A DNA stretch of 46,957 nucleotides from Comamonas sp. lk (GTDB lineage Bacteria > Pseudomonadota > Gammaproteobacteria > Burkholderiales > Burkholderiaceae_C), in assembly GCA_945861345.1 (NCBI GenBank), contig CAMATX010000007.1, positions 1-46,957 of the forward strand. The letters run 5' to 3'. The position numbers and the translations under genes are program-made. Positions 1 through 7,737 of this stretch are shown piece by piece. The notes below the pieces were generated by a model that saw only the letters and a program-made list of their open reading frames with translations, had not been told where the DNA came from and ran no database searches. The stretch's first letter is position 1. Every line of letters begins with the position of its first letter.

Positions 1-96
1 GGCACCTATGTTTTAGCTAAGGCCTGAGTAGGGCCACGGCTTTTCACACACTATTCATTGAGTCGGTTTAACTTTCACTATTTGGAGACATAAAAA

Positions 97-1275
97 ATGC
101 AAGACATCGTTATCGTTGCTGCCACCCGCACGGCCGTAGGTAAATTTGGCGGAAGCCTGTCCAAAGTCGCCGCGCCTGAGCTGGGCGCTGCAGTCATTCG
201 CAATTTGCTGGAGCGCACCGGTCTGGCCGCTGACCAGGTGGGTGAAGTCATCATGGGCCAGGTGCTTGCTGCCGGTTCCGGCCAAAACCCTGCGCGCCAG
301 TCGCTCATGAAAAGTGGTCTTGCCAAAGAAACTCCTGCGCTGACAATCAACGCCGTCTGCGGCTCCGGCCTCAAAGCCGTGATGCTGGCCGCGCAAGCCG
401 TGGCCTGGGGCGACAGCGAGATCGTCATCGCTGGTGGCCAGGAAAACATGAGCGCTTCGCCCCATGTGTTGATGGGCAGCCGCGACGGCCAGCGCATGGG
501 CAACTGGAATATGGTGGACTCCATGATCGTCGATGGCCTGTGGGATGTTTACAACCAGTACCACATGGGCATCACCGCCGAGAACGTGGCCAAGGCCCAT
601 AGCATCAGCCGCGACATGCAAGACGCGCTGGCGCTTGCCAGCCAACAAAAAGCCGCTGCCGCGCAAGACGCAGGCAAGTTTGTCGATGAAATCGTGCCCT
701 TTAGCATCGCCCAGAAAAAAGGCGACCCGATTGTGTTTGCGGCTGATGAGTTCATCAACCGCAAGTCCAACGCCGAAGCCCTGGCCGGTCTGCGCCCCGC
801 GTTCGATAAAGCCGGTGGCGTGACCGCCGGTAATGCTTCGGGCATCAACGACGGCGCTGCCGCGGTGATGGTCATGACGGCTAAAAAAGCCGCCGCATTG
901 GGCCTGACACCGCTGGGTCGCATTGCAAGCTTTGCCACCAGCGGCCTGGACCCGGCCATGATGGGCATGGGCCCGGTGCCTGCCTCACAAAAAGCCCTGG
1001 CGCGCGCCGGTTGGAATGCGCAAGACCTAGACTTGCTGGAAATCAACGAAGCCTTTGCCGCGCAAGCTTGCGCCGTGAACCAGCAAATGGGCTGGGACAC
1101 TTCCAAGGTCAATGTCAACGGTGGTGCGATTGCGATTGGTCACCCGATTGGTGCGTCCGGTTGCCGCATTTTGGTGACCTTGCTCCATGAGATGGGCCGC
1201 CGTGGTGCCAAAAAAGGTATCGCCAGCCTGTGTATCGGCGGTGGCATGGGTGTTGCACTCACCATCGAGCGTTAA
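97..1275 (+). CDS. phaA: Acetyl-CoA acetyltransferase (beta-ketothiolase)
   Basis: Condenses two acetyl-CoA to acetoacetyl-CoA, the first step of polyhydroxybutyrate synthesis, in the cytosol. The 392-residue length is standard for biosynthetic thiolases. The acyl-accepting cysteine is Cys88 in NAVCGSG. The C-terminal signatures are present: GHPIGASG with the catalytic histidine near residue 349, and CIGGGMG with the second cysteine near 379. NEAFAAQ lies near residue 317. A GGAGA ribosome site lies about 10 nt before the ATG. phaB follows after 44 nt on the same strand, which supports a PHB rather than a degradative role. A phaC synthase is often found just upstream in related bacteria but lies outside the window. 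The family is certain; the PHB assignment rests on the neighbour. Confidence 0.95.
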   Translation: MQDIVIVAATRTAVGKFGGSLSKVAAPELGAAVIRNLLERTGLAADQVGEVIMGQVLAAGSGQNPARQSLMKSGLAKETPALTINAVCGSGLKAVMLAAQAVAWGDSEIVIAGGQENMSASPHVLMGSRDGQRMGNWNMVDSMIVDGLWDVYNQYHMGITAENVAKAHSISRDMQDALALASQQKAAAAQDAGKFVDEIVPFSIAQKKGDPIVFAADEFINRKSNAEALAGLRPAFDKAGGVTAGNASGINDGAAAVMVMTAKKAAALGLTPLGRIASFATSGLDPAMMGMGPVPASQKALARAGWNAQDLDLLEINEAFAAQACAVNQQMGWDTSKVNVNGGAIAIGHPIGASGCRILVTLLHEMGRRGAKKGIASLCIGGGMGVALTIER

Positions 1276-1319
1276 TTTGAAATTTGCGTTAGTTTTATGT
1301 AAAAAAGAAGGAGACAGTT

Positions 1320-2057
1320 ATGAGTCAGAAAGTTGCTTACGTAACGGGTGGTATGGGTGGTATCGGTACCGCCATTTGCCAGCGCCTGCACAAAGAAGGT
1401 TTTAAAGTCATCGCCGGTTGCGGCCCCACGCGCGACCACGTCAAATGGATCGCCGAACAGGCTGCGCTGGGCTACACCTTTTACGCCTCGGTCGGAAATG
1501 TCGGTGATTGGGATTCCACCGTGGAAGCCTTCACCAAGTCCAAGGCCGAGCATGGCGTGATTGACGTGCTGGTCAATAACGCCGGTATCACCCGCGACCG
1601 CATGTTCCTGAAAATGAGTCGCGAAGACTGGGACATGGTGATCGAAACCAACCTGAACTCCATGTTCAACGTGACCAAGCAAGTGGTCGCCGACATGGTG
1701 GAAAAAGGCTGGGGCCGCATCATCAATATCTCGTCGGTCAATGGCGAAAAAGGCCAGGCCGGCCAGACCAATTACTCGGCTGCCAAAGCCGGTATGCACG
1801 GCTTCTCCATGGCCCTGGCGCAAGAGCTGGCGACCAAAGGCGTAACGGTGAACACCGTGAGCCCCGGCTACATCGGCACCGATATGGTCAAAGCCATTCG
1901 CGAAGACGTGCTGGCCAAGATCGTCGCCACCGTCCCGGTCAAACGGCTGGGCGAGCCTAGCGAAATCGCTTCCATCATCGCCTGGTTGGCGTCGGAAGAA
2001 GGCGGCTACGCCACCGGCGCTGACTTCTCGGTCAACGGCGGTTTGCACATGGGTTGA
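1320..2057 (+). CDS. phaB: Acetoacetyl-CoA reductase (NADPH, SDR family)
   Basis: Reduces acetoacetyl-CoA to (R)-3-hydroxybutyryl-CoA, the monomer for polyhydroxybutyrate synthase. It is a classical short-chain dehydrogenase of 245 residues. The Rossmann glycine motif TGGMGGIG is at residues 9-16, NNAG at 86-89, the catalytic serine in NISS near 138-139, and the YSAAK motif has Tyr152 and Lys156. A strong ribosome site (AAGGAGA) stands 6-7 nt before the ATG. It forms a two-gene unit with phaA and is followed by a perfect-palindrome terminator. A close alternative is FabG (3-oxoacyl-ACP reductase), but the phaA neighbour and the sequence after the glycine motif favour PhaB. Confidence 0.93.
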   Translation: MSQKVAYVTGGMGGIGTAICQRLHKEGFKVIAGCGPTRDHVKWIAEQAALGYTFYASVGNVGDWDSTVEAFTKSKAEHGVIDVLVNNAGITRDRMFLKMSREDWDMVIETNLNSMFNVTKQVVADMVEKGWGRIINISSVNGEKGQAGQTNYSAAKAGMHGFSMALAQELATKGVTVNTVSPGYIGTDMVKAIREDVLAKIVATVPVKRLGEPSEIASIIAWLASEEGGYATGADFSVNGGLHMG

Positions 2058-2084
2058 TGGGCTGCGGGCATTCAAGCCTTCAGA

Positions 2085-2114
2085 AAAAAGGCCGACGCTA
2101 GCGTCGGCCTTTTT
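2085..2114. terminator. Bidirectional intrinsic terminator between phaB and the TauE gene
   Basis: A 30-bp perfect palindrome with G+C-rich core GGCCGACGC/GCGTCGGCC, flanked by five A on the left and five T on the right. It therefore works as a terminator on both strands. It sits between the convergent phaB (+) and TauE-family (-) genes, 27 nt after the phaB stop codon. Confidence 0.93.
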
Positions 2115-2137
2115 CATGGGCGCAATTGATGACTGGC

Positions 2138-2950
2138 TTAGGCGTTCAAGCCCTTTTGCACCATGTAAGCGCACAAGCCATAGAGCATGATGGCAAATAT
2201 GCGCTTTAGCATGACCAGGTTGAGACGGTGCGCCAGTTTGGCGCCTAGCGGCGCAGTCCAGACGCTGCACGATGCGGTAACCAAAAGACCGGGTAGCCAC
2301 ACATAGCCCAGCGACCAGGGCGGTAAGGCTTCGTTGTGCCAGCCGGACACGATGTAGCCGATAGTGTTGAAAAACGCGATGGGAAAGCCCAGCGCGGCGC
2401 TGGTACTGACGGCGTTGAGGATGAGCACGTTGTGCGCCACCATATAGGGCACGCTAACAAAGCCGCCGCCTGCGCCGACCAGGCCAGACAGAAAACCGAT
2501 GGCGACTCCGGCCAGCGTTTGGCCTTTCCAGCCGGGCAACTCGCGGTTGGCTTTGGGTTGGCGGTTGAGTAGCATTTGCGTGGCTGAAAAGCCCACAAAG
2601 GCGGCAAATATCAGCGACAGTGCGCTGCCTTTGAGGATGGCAAACAGCCCAGCGCTGGCCAGTGCGCCGCCCAGCGCAATGCCGGGTGCCAAGGCTTTGA
2701 CAATATCCCAGCGCACGGTGCCGCGCTGGTGGTGCGCGCGAACGCTGGACAGGCTGGTAAACACAATCATGGCCATGGAAGTGGCAATAGCCATCTTCAC
2801 GCTGATGTCGGTGCCCACGCCGCGCCGCTCCAGGATGATGCTGACAAAGGGCGCAATCAGCATGCCCCCGCCAATGCCCAGCATGCCCGCCAAGAGGCCC
2901 GCGCCCAAGCCGAGCACGGCCAGTTCCATCACCATGAGGGGTTCGAACAT
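2138..2950 (-). CDS. TauE/SafE family membrane permease
   Basis: Predicted inner-membrane permease of the TauE/SafE (formerly DUF81) family, whose members export sulfite, sulfoacetate or related organosulfur anions. The 270-residue protein is almost entirely hydrophobic with about eight membrane segments. It shows the family's two glycine-rich half repeats: GMLGIGGGMLIAPF near residues 23-36 and GLVGAGGGFVSVP near residues 155-167. No clear ribosome site precedes the chosen ATG, and in-frame ATGs at 2935 and 2929 are alternatives. The 6S RNA gene ends about 40 nt upstream on the same strand, so read-through from it is possible. The substrate cannot be inferred, since no sulfur-metabolism gene is adjacent. 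Confidence 0.85.
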   Translation of the reverse strand: MFEPLMVMELAVLGLGAGLLAGMLGIGGGMLIAPFVSIILERRGVGTDISVKMAIATSMAMIVFTSLSSVRAHHQRGTVRWDIVKALAPGIALGGALASAGLFAILKGSALSLIFAAFVGFSATQMLLNRQPKANRELPGWKGQTLAGVAIGFLSGLVGAGGGFVSVPYMVAHNVLILNAVSTSAALGFPIAFFNTIGYIVSGWHNEALPPWSLGYVWLPGLLVTASCSVWTAPLGAKLAHRLNLVMLKRIFAIMLYGLCAYMVQKGLNA

Positions 2951-2988
2951 AAAGAGGGCGGGGAAAGTAGTGGGCAGAGGAGGTAAAG

Positions 2989-3163
2989 GTGTCTGCGGTG
3001 GGCCACCGGGCCCGCATCCTAAACCGCAGTTTAGGTGGGCGAGGTCAGCGCCCCATTGGGTCCATCTAACGCGAGATGATCACGCCTGGGGAGCGATATT
3101 CCAAGCCCTGGCTCAATGAGCATTGGTTCAGGAAATTAAAAACCCGGAGGAACCGCAGACGCT
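2989..3163 (-). ncRNA. ssrS: 6S RNA
   Basis: Predicted 6S RNA, which sequesters the sigma-70 RNA polymerase holoenzyme by imitating an open promoter. The ends form a long closing stem: nine perfect pairs between 3152-3160 and 2991-2999 (GTCTGCGGT with ACCGCAGAC), then after an internal loop a further CCGGG/CCCGG helix (3143-3147 with 3006-3010). A perfect -10 element, TACAAT, lies at 3168-3173 on this strand, placing the start near 3161-3163. The length of about 174 nt and the position directly after zapA match the known proteobacterial arrangement. Exact ends are estimates, and a covariance-model search would settle the call. Confidence 0.75.
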
Positions 3164-3167
3164 GCCG

Positions 3168-3173
3168 ATTGTA
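3168..3173 (-). promoter_or_regulatory. -10 element of the 6S RNA promoter
   Basis: A TACAAT hexamer on the minus strand, 5-7 nt before the predicted 6S RNA 5' end. The matching -35 region (about 3191-3196, TGGCCG) is weak. It indicates that the RNA has its own promoter and is not only processed from the zapA transcript. Confidence 0.55.
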
Positions 3174-3199
3174 GGCGGCCCCTGTCGGGTCGGCCAGCA

Positions 3200-3535
3200 T
3201 TAAAACAACAGGCCGTCGTCGGCCAAAACCTTGTCCAGGCGCTTGATCAGCGGCTCTAGGACCAGGTCGCTTTGGCGGCGGTTCAGCGTGAGTGCCGGTC
3301 CGGCCTCCAGGGCCATGTCCGAGGGCAGGGCGTCGTTGTTGGATACAACATCAAAGGCCAGGTTGAGCGCTGCCAGCACCGCAATGCGGTCACGCGCCCG
3401 CACTTTGCCCGCATCGCGGATTTTGCACATACCCGCATCCACGCGCTGCACAGCGCGGAGCAATTGCTCTTGGCCGCCGTCGGGGCAGCCCAAAAGATAG
3501 CTTTGGCCCATGATTTGGACTTCGAGTTGCTTCAT
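3200..3535 (-). CDS. zapA: Cell division protein ZapA
   Basis: Small cytosolic protein that binds FtsZ and bundles its protofilaments at the division ring. The 111 residues begin with the typical ZapA fold start (EVQIMGQSYLLGCPDG). The segment with RVDAGMCKIRDAGKVRARDRIAVLAALNLAFD, residues about 30-62, matches the family's conserved helix. The C-terminal helix is the expected dimerising coiled coil. The start overlaps the stop of the small coiled-coil gene upstream by 4 nt, so the two are translationally coupled. The 6S RNA gene follows about 40 nt downstream, the usual zapA neighbour. Confidence 0.9.
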   Translation of the reverse strand: MKQLEVQIMGQSYLLGCPDGGQEQLLRAVQRVDAGMCKIRDAGKVRARDRIAVLAALNLAFDVVSNNDALPSDMALEAGPALTLNRRQSDLVLEPLIKRLDKVLADDGLLF

Positions 3536-3780
3536 GACGATGTTGGGTGCATGTCGGTGGAGGCTGCGGGAATGGGCGCTGCGCCTTGGGGAAGGCGGTC
3601 GAGCAGGGCATCGACGCGAGCGCGGGCCGCCGCGAGACGCGACTTGAGCGAATCGCGCTCCTGCGTCAGCGATTTCACTTGTTCGGCGAGCAGGGCATTG
3701 GTACGGCGCAATTCCTCATGGCGAACCAGCAAGCGCTCGACGCGCTCGGCGATCTGGTCGATGGGGGAGGCCTGGTCCAT
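3532..3780 (-). CDS. Small coiled-coil protein (ZapB-like, TIGR02449 type)
   Basis: Protein of 82 residues made almost entirely of one heptad-rich helix from about residue 8 to 60 (QIAERVERLLVRHEELRR onward), with a low-complexity proline/alanine tail. Such short coiled-coil proteins precede zapA in many proteobacteria and are thought to assist the division ring; that role is inferred here from position. The start at 3780 is chosen because a minus-strand -10 element TACAAT (3788-3793) leaves only 7 nt before this ATG. The mRNA would then be leaderless, and no ribosome site is visible. An in-frame ATG at 3789 lies within the -10 element itself and is unlikely to be used. Confidence 0.75.
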   Translation of the reverse strand: MDQASPIDQIAERVERLLVRHEELRRTNALLAEQVKSLTQERDSLKSRLAAARARVDALLDRLPQGAAPIPAASTDMHPTSS

Positions 3781-3785
3781 GGCAC

Positions 3786-3831
3786 CCATTGTAGTGGGCC
3801 TAGGCAAGCGCTGCGCCCCGGCCTACAATGG
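3786..3831. promoter_or_regulatory. Mirrored divergent -10 elements between the zapA genes and the B12 riboswitch
   Basis: A 9-bp inverted repeat, CCATTGTAG at 3786-3794 and CTACAATGG at 3823-3831, separated by 28 nt. Each arm contains TACAAT pointing outward: 3788-3793 for the minus-strand zapA pair and 3824-3829 for the plus-strand riboswitch and btuB. The corresponding -35 regions would interleave between the arms, and neither is close to consensus. The plus-strand start would be near 3836, just where the riboswitch begins. Confidence 0.6.
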
Positions 3832-3836
3832 CGGCG

Positions 3837-4042
3837 TTGGTGCTCGCGCTGTGGTTCACATGGCGCAGTTCAACGGGAAGCAGGAGGGAAGGCCCCGCAA
3901 AGCCAACCTAACCTGCGCTGCCCCCGCAACGGTAAGTGGACGAATCAGACCTGATTTAGCTCCCATCACAGCCACTGAGTGCCCTGAACAGGCATTTGGG
4001 AAGGCGATGGGAGTCGCGCCACCAGCCCGGATACCGGCCAAC
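3837..4042 (+). promoter_or_regulatory. Cobalamin (adenosylcobalamin) riboswitch
   Basis: A B12-binding leader RNA that lowers expression of the downstream transport genes when cobalamin is plentiful. The family's conserved blocks appear in order: GCTGCCCCCGCAACGGTAAG at 3917-3936, the CCACTG element near 3972-3977, GGGAAGGC at 3999-4006, and the B12 box AGCCCGGATACCGGCC at 4024-4039. It is followed after about 90 nt by the TonB-dependent receptor btuB, the classic target. A 6-bp hairpin (GCGCAT at 4060-4065 with ATGCGC at 4079-4084) may be part of the expression platform. It lacks a U-run, so translational control or occlusion is more likely than termination. Confidence 0.95.
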
Positions 4043-4128
4043 AAGGTGGTGGTGCGCCTGCGCATTACCGTAACGCCCATGCGCTGTCGGGGAAGACGGC
4101 GAGGGTTTGTTTGATGGTTTGACTCAAA

Positions 4129-6033
4129 ATGAAAACTGGTATTTCTGCCGTGCGCTTGGCCGCACTTCCTATGGCTATGGCCATTTCTCTCTCTGGTGGC
4201 GCGAGCTTTGCCCAAACGCAGCCCGATTCCACCGACCTACCCCGCGTGCTGGTAAGCGCCACCGGGGTGCAGCAGCCTTTGGCTGATGTACTTTCCTCGG
4301 TGTCGGTGATCACCCGCAGGGACATTCTTCGCTCCCAGGCGCAAAGCCTGGCCGATCTGCTGCAAGGCGAGGCGGGCTTCGAATTTGCCCGCAACGGCGG
4401 GCCCGGCGCCGTGACCTCATTCTTTTTGCGCGGGCAAGACAGCATCAACACGGCCATCGTGGTCGACGGCGTACGCGCCCCGGTGGACCAGATTGGCTCC
4501 TTGCTGGTCATCGATATTCCGCTGCAACAAATTGAGCGCATCGAAATTTTGCGCGGCAATGCCAGCGCCCTGTACGGTGATGCGGCGGTGGGCGGCGTCA
4601 TTAGCATTACGACGGTGTCGGGTACGGGCGCTGCGCAGGCCTCAGGCGCGATCACCCTCGGTGCGCGTAACACGCGCGAGCTGCAGGCGGGCTATGCCGC
4701 CGAAATCGATGGCCTGCGCTTGAACCTGAGCGCCGGGCAGTCGGCCTCGGATGGTTTTTCGGCCATGAACACCCAGAAGAACACCAGCGCCAACCCGGAC
4801 AAGGACGGCTTTAGCAGCCGCTTTGTGGCCCTGAGTCTGGCCAAAAAACAAACGGCGGACCTGCGCTACGGCCTACGTTACCAGGCCAGCAACTCCAGCG
4901 CGGACTATGACGACGCCTGGGGGGCGCCCACCGACATTAATGTGTTCAAAAAAGACACCAGTAACCTCAGCGCCTATGTGCGCAATGCCCTGAGCACCGA
5001 TTGGACCAGCACGTTGCAGGCATCGGTCTCCAACTTGCGTTACGAGGACGCCAAAAACGGGGTTGTCTACACGGCAGGCGACTGGTCCTATAAAAACGGC
5101 GTTTCCACCGGCACCCAGCGCGAACTGCGCTGGGCCAACGACTACCAATTGGCAGCGGCTACCTTGCTGCGCGGCGGCGTCGATTATTTTGATGCCAGCT
5201 ACAGCGGCCAAGGCGATAACGCCTACGAAATGCGCAAAACCGGCCGCGCCGCATACGCCGGGCTGACGCACATGTTGGATGCCTGGACGCTGCAGGCCAA
5301 CGCCCGCACGGACAATCTCACCACCGACAAACCCAGTGCGGGTGCAGCGGCCACCAACACCCAGGCGATCAACTCCAGCCTGCTCGGCCTGGGCTACCAC
5401 CTGGGCGGCGCGTGGCGCTTGAACGCCAGCCTGTCCACCGGTTTTCGGGCGCCCACGGCCTATGAAGTGGCGGCAACGCCGGCCATCAAACCCGAAATCC
5501 ACCGCAGCCAGGAACTCGGTTTGGTCTATGCCCAAGCCGACACCTACGCCCGCCTGGCCTTCTTCGACACGCATACCGACGACGCCATCAACTCGGACGG
5601 CGGCTGGCCGGAAAAATACGCCAACGTCGGCCGCGTGCAAAACAAAGGCGTAGAGGCTGCACTCAAAACGCAGTTCGCGGGCAATGCGCTATCGCTTTCG
5701 CTGGTCTCGCAGGATCCGCAAAACCTGAGCACCGGCCAGCGCCTGGCCCGCCGTGCCCGCAACTACGCCAGCCTGGATGTGTCGCGCACCGTGGCCGGCT
5801 TTGCGCTGGGCACCAAAATCTATGCGGCCGACGAACGCAAAAACAGCGACTATGACAAAGTCATCCTGCCCGCTTACACCTTGTGGTCCTTTTATGCCAG
5901 CAAAGCTTTGGACGCCGCATGGACGCTGCGTGCCCGCATCGACAACGCTTTTGACCGCCAATACGAACTGGCCAGCGGCTACAACACGCCGGGCCTGGGC
6001 GCGTTTGTGACGCTGCAATACCAGCCCAAATAA
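4129..6033 (+). CDS. btuB: TonB-dependent cobalamin receptor
   Basis: Outer-membrane beta-barrel that takes up vitamin B12 using TonB energy. The 634 residues start with a signal peptide ending near residue 29 (GGASFAQ). A TonB-box-like segment and the plug domain follow; LPRVLVSATGVQQPLADVLSS begins near 38 and the plug includes VDGVRAPVDQIG. The barrel occupies the remainder, ending VTLQYQPK without the usual terminal phenylalanine. The length fits BtuB (about 600 residues). The B12 riboswitch upstream and btuFCD downstream make the substrate assignment firm. The ribosome site is weak, as expected if translation is under riboswitch control. Confidence 0.93.
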   Translation: MKTGISAVRLAALPMAMAISLSGGASFAQTQPDSTDLPRVLVSATGVQQPLADVLSSVSVITRRDILRSQAQSLADLLQGEAGFEFARNGGPGAVTSFFLRGQDSINTAIVVDGVRAPVDQIGSLLVIDIPLQQIERIEILRGNASALYGDAAVGGVISITTVSGTGAAQASGAITLGARNTRELQAGYAAEIDGLRLNLSAGQSASDGFSAMNTQKNTSANPDKDGFSSRFVALSLAKKQTADLRYGLRYQASNSSADYDDAWGAPTDINVFKKDTSNLSAYVRNALSTDWTSTLQASVSNLRYEDAKNGVVYTAGDWSYKNGVSTGTQRELRWANDYQLAAATLLRGGVDYFDASYSGQGDNAYEMRKTGRAAYAGLTHMLDAWTLQANARTDNLTTDKPSAGAAATNTQAINSSLLGLGYHLGGAWRLNASLSTGFRAPTAYEVAATPAIKPEIHRSQELGLVYAQADTYARLAFFDTHTDDAINSDGGWPEKYANVGRVQNKGVEAALKTQFAGNALSLSLVSQDPQNLSTGQRLARRARNYASLDVSRTVAGFALGTKIYAADERKNSDYDKVILPAYTLWSFYASKALDAAWTLRARIDNAFDRQYELASGYNTPGLGAFVTLQYQPK

Positions 6034-6037
6034 GGCC

Positions 6038-6868
6038 ATGTCGGACCTGTTCCCTCAGCGCATCGTCTGCCTCACCGAGGAGACCACCGAGTGGTTGTAC
6101 CTGCTCGGTGAGGAGACGCGTATTGTGGGCATCTCGGGCTACACGGTGCGCCCGCCTCGGGCGCGGCAGGAAAAGCCCAAAGTCAGTGCATTTTTGAGCG
6201 CCAAGATCGACAAAATTTTGGCCTTGCAGCCCGATTGCGTGCTCGGTTTTTCCGACTTGCAGGCCGACATTGCCTCGGCGCTCATCCGCCAGGGCGTGCA
6301 GGTAACGGTGTTTAACCAGCGCAGCGTGGCCGAGATTTTTTCCATGCTCTACCAGGTTGCGGCCATGGTGGGCCAGGCGGCGCAGGGACTGCGCCGCATA
6401 GAGGCTATGCAGGCGCACATCGCTGCGGTCGGCCAGCAGGTGCAAGCGCTGCAATCGGCCGGTGCGCGCCGCCCGCGCGTGTATTTTGAGGAATGGGATA
6501 GCCCGCAGATCAGCGCTATCCGCTGGGTCTCGGAGTTGCTTGGCCTGGCTGGCGGTGACGATGTATTTCCCGAACTGGCGCAACAATCTTTGGGCAAAGA
6601 CCGCATCATTGCCGATGGAGCGCAGGTGCTGGCGCGCGACCCGGACATCATCATCGGCTCCTGGTGCGGCAAAAAGTTCCGGCCGCAGCTGGTGACCCAG
6701 CGCACGGGCTGGGAGGCGATGGCAGCGGTGCGCGGGGATCAGCTTTTTGAGATCAAGTCCCCGCTGATTTTGCAGCCCGGTCCGGCCGCGCTGACCGAGG
6801 GGCTGGACGCCTTGCACGCGATTTGCGCGGGCTGGATGCGTGCCCAATTGGACCCGGAGCGCGCATGA
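6038..6868 (+). CDS. BtuF-like substrate-binding protein without signal peptide
   Basis: Protein of 276 residues with the helical-backbone periplasmic-binding fold of the BtuF/FhuD class: RIVCLTEETTEWLYLLG at the start, KIDKILALQPDCVLG near residues 58-72, a long linking helix, and PDIIIGSWCGKKF in the second lobe. Unlike its neighbour BtuF it has no signal peptide or lipobox, and the conserved first strand begins only seven residues after the ATG. It starts 5 nt after the btuB stop, and its end overlaps the btuF start by 4 nt. It is therefore probably cytoplasmic and may bind a corrinoid inside the cell; this function is inferred only from fold and operon. It might still be exported if a non-canonical upstream start were used, but none is visible. 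Confidence 0.8.
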   Translation: MSDLFPQRIVCLTEETTEWLYLLGEETRIVGISGYTVRPPRARQEKPKVSAFLSAKIDKILALQPDCVLGFSDLQADIASALIRQGVQVTVFNQRSVAEIFSMLYQVAAMVGQAAQGLRRIEAMQAHIAAVGQQVQALQSAGARRPRVYFEEWDSPQISAIRWVSELLGLAGGDDVFPELAQQSLGKDRIIADGAQVLARDPDIIIGSWCGKKFRPQLVTQRTGWEAMAAVRGDQLFEIKSPLILQPGPAALTEGLDALHAICAGWMRAQLDPERA

Positions 6869-7737
6869 AGCAAATTATTGGCATGTTGTACGGCGCCCTG
6901 GTCAGCACCTTGGCGCTGGCCGGCGTGCAGATTACCGACGACAAAGGCCACGAAGTGCGCCTGGAGCAAGCGCCCAAGCGCATCGTCAGCCTGTATCCCT
7001 CACTGACTGAGGCGGTGTGTGCACTGGGCCGCTGCCAGGACCTGGTCGGCGTGGACCGCTACTCTAATTTTCCGGCCTCGGTGCGCGCTTTGCCGCAGCT
7101 TGGCGGTGGGCTGGACCCGCAGATTGAGGCGGTTTTTGCGCTCAAGCCCGATCTGGTGCTGGCCGCTAGCTCCTCGCCCGGGGCGGATCGTTTGGCCGCG
7201 CTGGGGCTCAAGGTAGTGCAGCTCGAGCCCAAGGACTATGCCGACACCGTGCGCGTGCTGCGCACCCTGGCCACTTTGCTTGGCGTGGCTGATGCGCAGC
7301 CGGTGATTGACAAAATCGACGCCGATTTCGCCGCCGCCCAGGCCCAGATGCCGGCGCAGGCGCGGGGTAAAAAAGTGTATTTCGAGGTCAGCACCGGGCC
7401 GTATGCGGCGGGCGCCTCTTCATTTATCGGCCAGACTTTGCAGCGCCTGGGGCTGGTCAATATTGTGGGGCCCGAGCTGGGGCCTTTCCCCAAAATCAAC
7501 CCCGAGCTGGTGGTGCGGTCCCAGCCCGACATCGTGGTGGTCGCCGACAGCAGCTTGGCCGGTATGGCCGAGCGCCCCGGTTGGGGCCAAGTGCGGGCTT
7601 TGCAAGCGCACCGCGTCTGCACCTTTAACAAAGACGATGGCGACGTGCTGGTGCGCGCCGGCCCGCGCATGGGCCAGGGTGCGCTGCGCTTGGCCCAATG
7701 CTTGCGCCGCTTGTACCCTCCCAAGGACAGCCTATGA
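6865..7737 (+). CDS. btuF: Cobalamin ABC transporter, periplasmic binding protein
   Basis: Periplasmic protein that hands B12 to the BtuCD importer. The start at 6865 is chosen because it gives a clear signal peptide (KQIIGMLYGALVSTLALAG) and an ATGA overlap with the preceding stop. The mature 270 residues show RIVSLYPSLTEAVCALG, DLVGVDRYSNFP, LKPDLVLAASS, a central helix, and a second lobe with PDIVVVADSS. This is the usual BtuF layout and length (about 290 residues in total). The ATG of btuC overlaps its stop codon in turn, so the operon is translationally coupled. High confidence in the family; cobalamin specificity follows from the riboswitch. Confidence 0.9.
   Translation: MKQIIGMLYGALVSTLALAGVQITDDKGHEVRLEQAPKRIVSLYPSLTEAVCALGRCQDLVGVDRYSNFPASVRALPQLGGGLDPQIEAVFALKPDLVLAASSSPGADRLAALGLKVVQLEPKDYADTVRVLRTLATLLGVADAQPVIDKIDADFAAAQAQMPAQARGKKVYFEVSTGPYAAGASSFIGQTLQRLGLVNIVGPELGPFPKINPELVVRSQPDIVVVADSSLAGMAERPGWGQVRALQAHRVCTFNKDDGDVLVRAGPRMGQGALRLAQCLRRLYPPKDSL

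Noticed and set aside
1272-2300. A 342-codon minus-strand frame across phaB and the terminator.
   Set aside because: It reads through the opposite strand of phaB and through a perfect terminator palindrome; no motif or ribosome site.
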